Notes under the pieces: model-generated | Databases searched by the model: none | The model's input: the letters and a program-made list of their open reading frames with translations, nothing else | Told to the model about the DNA's origin: nothing | Translations under genes and position numbers: made by a program | Shown here: in pieces, positions 58,341 to 64,000 of the stretch | Layout: each line of letters opens with the position of its first letter | How positions within the stretch are numbered: position 1 is the first letter of the stretch | Source of the DNA: Pleurodeles waltl | Lineage: Eukaryota > Chordata > Amphibia > Caudata > Salamandridae | DNA length: 64,000 nt | Direction: 5' to 3' | Assembly: GCF_031143425.1 (NCBI RefSeq) | Contig: NC_090451.1 | Coordinates: forward strand, 356,074,339 to 356,138,338

Positions 58341-58835
58341 GCAAACATGACACCCATCCAGGTCCGTGAGTTCCAGAGGCGGGCAATGAGGTACCAGCAT
58401 ATCCTGCTGGTAGATTCAGGGTTCAGACGGATGGCCCAAAGATACCAGAACGAACGGGCCTTCAGAGCATGGAGGGCTTTCCCACAGGGTGGCCCTACTT
58501 TGCCCACCACAGCCACCACCAGCACAACCACCCCTTCCACCCAGGTGGCACCACCCACAGCAGGGACTGTTGTCCCAACGTCTGCAGTTGCTCCAGGCCC
58601 TAGCAGTGGAACACCTTCAGGGCAGCCCACAGCCATAGGCTCTACACGCTCACACACATCCTCAGCTGGTACCCAGACTGCCCCAGCTGCTACAGTTGAC
58701 CCTGCAGCTTTTCAGGCAATGGAAAGAAAAATGGTCCGTGTCCTACAGAAAATTAGTCACCTGCAGCGGGATGTTCGCCATATGAACAGCCATGTGCGGT
58801 CCATAAAGCAGACCTTGCGGAGGGCCAACCTCTAG
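58341..58835 (+). pseudogene. Accessory protein exon, probably Harbinger H3 partner
   Basis: Open frame after a good splice acceptor. It begins MTPIQVREFQRRAMRYQHIL, continues with a Thr/Pro/Ser-rich linker and ends in a helical, probably coiled-coil segment (AMERKMVRVLQKISHLQRDV) with a basic tail. This architecture (C-terminal exon with linker and coiled coil) parallels the second exon of Harbinger Myb-like gene A. The DNA-binding exon is not seen, so the identity is inferred. No internal stops. Confidence 0.5.
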
Positions 58836-59588
58836 ACTTTTAAAATGGACATGATTCCCTCCCCTCCCTCCTCTTTCCTTGTTCTTATACTTAGTGGGCT
58901 TAGGGGGCTTAGTGTTAGGTTAGTATACGCTGTTAGTTTAGTTAGTGTCAGTGGGTGGGGGGTCCTGATTATTTCTATTTTTCTTTTTGAGTGTGTGGGT
59001 GGGTGAGTGGGGGGCTATGTTGGGGTTCTTGTGTGTTTACAAAAAAATATATATTTGTTTAGTATAGGATAGTATGTGTTTAGGTTAGTATCTGTTTGTG
59101 AGAAAGTAGCCTCTTTCTAGCCTTGTTACCCCCACTTTTGGCCTGTTTGTGAGTGTATGTCAGGGTGTTTTCACTGTCTCACTGGAATCCTGCTAGCCAG
59201 GGCCAGTGCTCATAGTGAAAACCCTATGTTTTCAGTGTGTTTGTTATGTGTCACTGGGACCCTGCTAGTCAGGACCCCAGTGCTCATAAGTTTGTGACCT
59301 ATAGGTATGTGTTCCCTGTGTGGTGCCTAACTGTCTCACTGAGGCTCTGCTAACCAGAACCTCAGTGGTTATGCTCTCTCATTTCTTTCCAAATTGTCAC
59401 TAACAGGCTAGTGACCATTTTTACCAATTTACATTGGCTTACTGGAACACCCTTATAATTCCCTAGTATATGGTACTGAGGTACCCAGGGTATTGGGGTT
59501 CCAGGAGATCCCTATGGGCTGCAGCATTTCTTTTGCCACCCATAGGGAGCTCTGACAATTCTTACACAGGCCTGCCACTGCAGCCTGA

Positions 59589-59614
59589 GTGAAATAACGT
59601 CCACGTTATTTCAC
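59589..59614. promoter_or_regulatory. Conserved LTR palindrome, ACGT type
   Basis: The arms GTGAAATAACGT and ACGTTATTTCAC face each other around CC. The same palindrome is present in all four LTR copies (about 7303, 9776, 56777, 59589). A symmetric protein-binding site in U3 is a reasonable guess but is not shown. Confidence 0.6.
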
Positions 59615-59660
59615 AGCCATTTTACACTGCACTTAAGTAACTTATAAGTCACCTATATGT

Positions 59661-59685
59661 CTAACCTTTACCTGGTAAAGGTTAG
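59661..59685. promoter_or_regulatory. Conserved LTR palindrome, GGTAAAGG type
   Basis: CTAACCTTTACC and GGTAAAGGTTAG face each other around a single T. Present in all LTR copies with small variations. Confidence 0.55.
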
Positions 59686-59797
59686 GTGCAAAGTTACTTA
59701 GTGTGAGGGCACCCTGGCACTAGCCAAGGTGCCCCCACATTGTTCAGAGCCAATTCCCTGAACTTTGTGAGTGCGGGGACACCATTACAAGCGTGCA

Positions 59798-59825
59798 CTA
59801 CATATAGGTCACTACCTATATGTAG
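59798..59825. promoter_or_regulatory. LTR palindrome with changed but paired arms
   Basis: Here the arms are CTACATATAGGT and ACCTATATGTAG. At the same place other copies have CTATACATATGTC and GACATATGTATAG (7093, 56571). Both versions pair fully. Confidence 0.6.
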
Positions 59826-61910
59826 CTTCACAATGGTAACTCCGAATATGGCCATGTAACATGTCTATGATCATGGAATTGCCCCCTCTATGCCATCCTG
59901 GCATTGTTGGTACAAATCCATGATCCCAGTGGTCTGTAGCACAGACCCTGGTACTGCCAAACTGCCCTTCCTGGGGTTTCACTGCAGCTGCTGCTGCTGC
60001 CAACCCCTCAGACAGGCATCTGCCCTCCTGGGGTCCAGCCAGGCCTTGCCCAGGATGGCAGAACAAAGAACTTCCTCTGAGAGAGGGTGTGACACCCTCT
60101 CCCTTTGGAAAATGGTGTGAAGGCAGGGGAGGAGTAGCCTCCCCCAGCCTCTGGAAATGATTTGTTGGCCACAGATGTGCCCAATTCTGCATAAGCCAGT
60201 CTACACCGGTTCAGGGACCCCTTAGCCCCTGCTCTGGCGCGAAACTGGACAAAGGAAAGGGGAGTGACCACTCCCCTGACCTGCACCTCCCCTGGGAGGT
60301 GTCCAGAGCTCCTCCAGTGTGCTCCAGACCTCTGCCATCTTGGAAACAGAGGTGCTGCTGGCACACTGGACTGCTCTGAGTGGCCAGTGCAACCAGGTGA
60401 CGTCAGAGACTCCTGCTGATAGGCTCCTTCAGGTGTTAGTAGCCTATCCTCTCTCCTAGGTAGCCAAACCCTCTTTTCTGGCTATTTAGGGTCTCTGTCT
60501 CTGGGGAAACTTCAGATAACGAATGCAAGATCCTCTGCATCTCTCTCTTCACCTTCTGATAAGGAATCGACTGCTGACCGCGCTGGAAGCCTGCAAACCT
60601 GCAACATAGTAGCAAAGACGACTACTGCAACTCTGTAACGCTGATCCTGCCGCCTTCTCGACTGTTTTCCTGCTTGTGCATGCTGTGGGGGTAGTCTGCC
60701 TCCTCTCTGCACCAGAAGCTCCGAAGAAATCTCCCGTGGGTCGACGGAATCTTCCCCCTGCAACCGCAGGCACCAAAAAAGCTGCATTACCAGTCCCTTC
60801 GGTCTCCTCTCAGCACGACGAGCGAGGTCCCTCGAATCCAGCGACTCTGTCCAAGTGACCCCCACAGTCCAGTGACTCTTCAGTCCAAGTTTGGTGGAGG
60901 TAAGTCCTTGCCTCACCTCGCTGGGCTGCATTGCTCGGAACCGCGACTTTGCAGCTACTCCGGCCCCTGTGCACTTCCGGCGGAAATCCTTTGTGCACAG
61001 CCAAGCCTGGGTCCACGGCACTCTAACCTGCATTGCACGACTTTCTAAGTTGGTCTCCGGCGACGTGGGACTCCTTTGTGCAACTTCGGCGAGCACCGTT
61101 TCACGCATCCTCGTAGAGCCTGTTTCTGGCACTTCTCCGGGTGCTACCTGCTTCAGTGAGGGCTCTTTGTCTTGCTCGACGTCCCCTCTCTCTTCAGGTC
61201 CAATTTGCGACCTCCTGGGCCTCAGCAGCGTCCAAAAACGCTAACCGCACGATTTGCAGCTAGCAAGGCTTGTTGGCGTTCTTTCGGCGGGAAAACACTT
61301 CTGCACGACTCTCCACGGCGAGAGGGATCCGTCCACCAAAGGGGAAGTCTCTAGCCCTTTTCATTCCTGCAGAAACCTCAGCTTCTTCTGTCCAGTAGAA
61401 GCTTCTTTGCACCCGCAGCTGGCATTTCCTGGGCATCTGCCCATCTCCGACTTGCTTGTGACTTTTGGACTTGATCCCCTTGTTCCACAGGTACCCTAGA
61501 TTGGAAATCCACAGTTGTTGCATTGCTGGTTTGTGTCTTTCCTGCATTATTCCTCTAACACGACTACTTTGTCCTTAGGGGAACTTTAGTGCACTTTGCA
61601 CTCACTTTTCAGGGTCTTGGGGAGGGTTATTTTTCTAACTCTCACTATTTTCTAATAGTCCCAGCGACCCTCTACAAGGTCACATAGGTTTGGGGTCCAT
61701 TCGTGGTTCGCATTCCACTTTTGGAGTATATGGTTTGTGTTGCCCCTATCCCTATGTTTCCCCATTGCATCCTATTGTAACTATACATTGTTTGCACTGT
61801 TTTCTAAGACTATACTGCATATTTTTGCTATTGTGTATATATATCTTGTGTATATTTCCTATCCTCTCACTGAGGGTACACTCTAAGATACTTTGGCATA
61901 TTGTCATAAA

Positions 61911-61916
61911 AATAAA
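61911..61916 (+). promoter_or_regulatory. Polyadenylation signal in LTR
   Basis: AATAAA within CATAAAAATAAAGTACC, conserved in all complete LTR copies and placed toward the 3' side of the LTR, as expected for the R/U5 boundary region. Confidence 0.65.
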
Positions 61917-62156
61917 GTACCTTTATTTTTAGTATAACTGTGTATTGTGTTTTCTTATGATATTGTGCATATGACACTAAGTGGTACTGTAGTAGCTTCA
62001 CACGTCTCCTAGTTCAGCCTAAGCTGCTCTGCTAAGCTACCATTATCTATCAGCCTAAGCTGCTGGACACCCTATACACTAATAAGGGATAACTGGGCCT
62101 GGTGCAAGGTGCAAGTACCCCTTGGTACTCACTACAAGCCAGTCCAGCCTCCTACA

Positions 62157-62426
62157 TTGGTTGTGCAGTGGTGGGATAAGTGCTTTGAGACTACTTACCA
62201 CTCTTGTCATTGTACTTTTCATAAGAGAAAAATATACAAAACAAGGTCAGTGTATATACACATAGCCAAAAAGTTTTGCATTTCCTCTTTTCACTCTTTT
62301 CTAAGTGCTGAAAAGTACTTCTAAACTTTCAAAAAGTTCTTAAAAGTTTAAAAAGTTTTTTTCTGTTTTTCCAAAAAGTTCTGAAAACTTTTTTCTCTTT
62401 TTCTATCACTTTAACTCTCTCTAAAA
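62157..62426 (+). other. Retrotransposon leader with probable primer-binding site
   Basis: Begins one base after the LTR with TGGTTGTGCAGTGGTGGG, the place and TGG start expected for a tRNA primer-binding site; I do not assign the tRNA. The remainder is A/T-rich with repeated AAAAGTT words up to the gag ATG. Confidence 0.55.
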
Positions 62427-64000
62427 ATGTCTGGCACAGGCCAAAATGTTGATCTGTCCAAACTTGCATATGACAACCTTAGCTGGAAAAGAGCAAGGAG
62501 TCTCTGTATAGAGAGAGGTTTGAGTGTAGGGAAGAATCCTTCCTTGGAACTGTTACTTAACATGCTTAGAGAACAGGATAAGGCCATAGGTGCCTCATCT
62601 GTTGAAAAAGTACCTAATAGTTCTCAATCTGATTCAGGGACTCCCCCAGGAAAAGATTCAGGAAAGAAACTTCCTAGCCTGCCCATTACTAGACAGTCTA
62701 GCATAGTTGGGAATGATGATGAGCCACACCACACAAATAGTGTTGTCTCACATCATAACAAAAGCATTTATTCTCACCATACTGGTAGTAATGTTTCTGT
62801 TAACCAAGCTGTTAGGGTGGCTTCTGTAAGGGACAGGTCTCCTTCTGTTCATTCCCATCATAGCTCTGTTTCTAGGAATGTCCCTCCCATCAACCCTGAT
62901 GACAGAATGTTAGAGAGGGAACTCAATAAGTTGAGGGTGGAACAAACCAGACTGAAGCTTAAAAAGCAACAGCTGGATTTGGATAGACAGTCTTTTGAAT
63001 TAGAGAAGGAAAGACAGAAGTTGGGTTTAGATACCCATGGTGGCAGCAGCAGTATTCCCCATAGTCATCCTGCAAAAGAGCATGATTCCAGGAATCTGCA
63101 CAAGATAGTTCCCCCTTATAAGGAGGGGGATGACATTAACAAGTGGTTTGCTGCACTTGAGAGGGCCTGTGTTGTACAGGATGTCCCTCAAAGGCAGTGG
63201 GCTGCTATCCTATGGCTATCATTTAGTGGAAAAGGTAGGGATAGGCTCCTTACTGTGAAAGAAAATTATGCTAATAATTTCCAAGTTCTTAAGAATGCAC
63301 TCCTGGATGGTTATGGCTTAACCACTGAACAGTACAGGATAAAGTTCAGAGAGACCAAAAAGGAGTCTTCACAAGACTGGGTTGATTTCATTGACCATTC
63401 AGTGAAGGCCTTGGAGGGGTGGTTACATGGCAGTAAAGTTACTGATTATGAAAGCCTGTATAACACAATCCTGAGAGAGCATATACTTAATAATTGTGTG
63501 TCTGATTTGTTGCACCAGTACCTGGTAGACTCTGATCTGACCTCTCCCCAAGAATTGGGAAAGAAGGCAGACAAATGGGTCAGAACAAGGGTGAACAGAA
63601 AAGTTCATACAGGGGGTGACAAAGATGGCAATAAGAAGAAAGATGGTGAAAAATCTCAAGATAAGCATGGGGATAAGGGTAAAACCAAAGATCCCACTTC
63701 AAATCTTAAACACTCTTCAGAGGGTGGGGATAAAACAAATTCTTCCTCTTCTTCCCAACCTGCACACATTAAAAAGCCTTGGTGCTTTGTGTGTAAAAAC
63801 AGAGGCCATAGGCCAGGGGATAAGTCCTGTCCAGGTAAACCCCCTGAGCCTACCACCACTAATACATCAAGCTCTAGTGCCCCTAGCAGTAGTGGTACTA
63901 GTGGTGGGACTGCTGGCAACAGTCAAGTTAAGGGTGTAGTTGGGTTCACTTTTGGGTCCATAGTAGAAACTGGGGTAGTCACTCCCAAGACAGTTTCTGT
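62427..64000 (+). CDS. gag: Gag of Gmr1-like gypsy retrotransposon, SCAN-like capsid (runs off window)
   Basis: Starts at ATG 62427 in ACTCTCTCTAAAAATGTCT and reads without a stop for 524 codons to the window edge. Residues about 15-45 (LSWKRARSLCIERGLSVGK and following) resemble a SAP-type helix-extended-helix. Residues about 158-200 form a strongly charged coiled coil. Residues about 229-392 are capsid. The second half (YRIKFRETKKE, ALEGWLHG, ILREHILNN, ELGKKADKWV) follows the SCAN domain pattern, which is known to descend from Gmr1-like gag. A zinc knuckle at 453-468 has the spacing CX2CX4HX6C rather than CX4C at the end. The protein packages element RNA into particles. Its intactness sets it apart from every other coding sequence here. 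Confidence 0.9.
   Translation, partial: MSGTGQNVDLSKLAYDNLSWKRARSLCIERGLSVGKNPSLELLLNMLREQDKAIGASSVEKVPNSSQSDSGTPPGKDSGKKLPSLPITRQSSIVGNDDEPHHTNSVVSHHNKSIYSHHTGSNVSVNQAVRVASVRDRSPSVHSHHSSVSRNVPPINPDDRMLERELNKLRVEQTRLKLKKQQLDLDRQSFELEKERQKLGLDTHGGSSSIPHSHPAKEHDSRNLHKIVPPYKEGDDINKWFAALERACVVQDVPQRQWAAILWLSFSGKGRDRLLTVKENYANNFQVLKNALLDGYGLTTEQYRIKFRETKKESSQDWVDFIDHSVKALEGWLHGSKVTDYESLYNTILREHILNNCVSDLLHQYLVDSDLTSPQELGKKADKWVRTRVNRKVHTGGDKDGNKKKDGEKSQDKHGDKGKTKDPTSNLKHSSEGGDKTNSSSSSQPAHIKKPWCFVCKNRGHRPGDKSCPGKPPEPTTTNTSSSSAPSSSGTSGGTAGNSQVKGVVGFTFGSIVETGVVTPKTVS

Larger units (their letters stand above)
49139..59096 (+). mobile_element. Harbinger element H3, second subfamily, right end not seen
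   Basis: The left terminus GGGGCATATTTATACT follows TTA (49136-49138) inside the retroviral gag. It carries its own transposase (49542-51270) and, much further on, a plus-strand accessory exon (58341-58835). It is interrupted by a micro-MITE (52063-52130) and a 3 kb LTR (54243-57289), and is cut by a gypsy insertion at 59097. No matching right terminus occurs before 59097, so the end probably lies beyond the gypsy element. That the accessory exon belongs to H3 is inference from position. Confidence 0.65.
59097..62156 (+). mobile_element. 5' LTR of Gmr1-like gypsy retrotransposon (3060 bp)
   Basis: Runs from TGTGAGAAAGTAGCC to CCAGCCTCCTACA and is followed by a leader and an open gag, so this is a 5' LTR. 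The first third carries several palindromes. A polyadenylation signal lies at 61911-61916, about 245 bases from the LTR end. The promoter is presumably upstream of that signal within the LTR; I see no decisive TATA box. A 206-codon antisense frame at 60512-61132 is not kept in the other copies. Confidence 0.92.

Noticed and set aside
60512..61132. 206-codon antisense frame inside the LTR
   Set aside because: The other complete LTR copies (4766-7738, 54243-57289) break this frame in several places, so it is a chance frame in GC-rich DNA.

Overview
This window contains no host gene that I can recognise. It is a dense, nested landscape of transposable elements: PIF/Harbinger DNA transposons and their short non-autonomous derivatives, several Ty3/gypsy LTR retrotransposons with very long LTRs, L1-like and CR1/L2-like LINE remnants, and a piece of an endogenous retrovirus gag. 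Spliced eukaryotic genes (GT-AG introns), long LTRs and the abundance of Harbinger elements with Myb-like accessory genes point to a giant-genome vertebrate, most plausibly a salamander or newt. The species is inference. I saw no tRNA, rRNA, CRISPR or bacterial feature.

Layout. 1-17,265: two copies of a 4 kb unit (380-4436 and 12622-16979), each preceded at the same point by a GC-rich hairpin MITE (family M1) but in opposite orientations, and each carrying a second MITE (family M2). Between them lies a head-to-head fused LTR retrotransposon (4766-10048) with 1.35 kb inverted arms, a hybrid LTR tail and an L1 remnant. 17,266-22,370: a solo LTR abutting an L1-like ORF2 remnant that is split by another M1 MITE. 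22,558-23,722: a near-perfect palindromic MITE abutting a deleted Harbinger derivative. 23,929-26,060: the degraded pol of a gypsy element (gypsy1). 26,064-33,708: Harbinger H1 with a transposase and two different Myb-like genes. 33,762-38,660: a second gypsy element (gypsy2), split by an M2 MITE and ending in a 72-bp-arm inverted repeat. 38,786-41,558: Harbinger H2, truncated. 41,559-45,130: L1 and CR1/L2-like LINE pieces. 45,139-47,650: another M1 MITE and a truncated LTR. 48,501-49,138: retroviral gag fragment. 49,139-59,096: Harbinger H3 of a different subfamily, interrupted by a 3 kb LTR and a 68 bp micro-MITE. 59,097-64,000: the 5' LTR, leader and an uninterrupted gag of a gypsy retrotransposon that runs off the right edge.

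How the parts work together. Harbinger transposition normally needs a DDE endonuclease and a Myb/SANT-like DNA-binding partner. H1 and H2 show the pair convergently placed, and H1 adds a second, divergently placed Myb-like gene. All visible copies are broken, so mobility would need helper copies elsewhere. The short MITEs with TAA/TTA target duplications are the expected passengers of such machinery. The most active-looking element is the gypsy element at the right edge. Its gag reads without a stop for 524 codons and carries a SCAN-like capsid region, and a relative in the window has RNase H directly against the 3' LTR. Together these match the Gmr1-like clade, in which integrase precedes reverse transcriptase.

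The observation I would follow first is that the M1 hairpin MITEs differ from copy to copy in their stems, yet the two arms of each hairpin stay almost perfectly complementary. This implies arm-to-arm correction or structure-preserving evolution.
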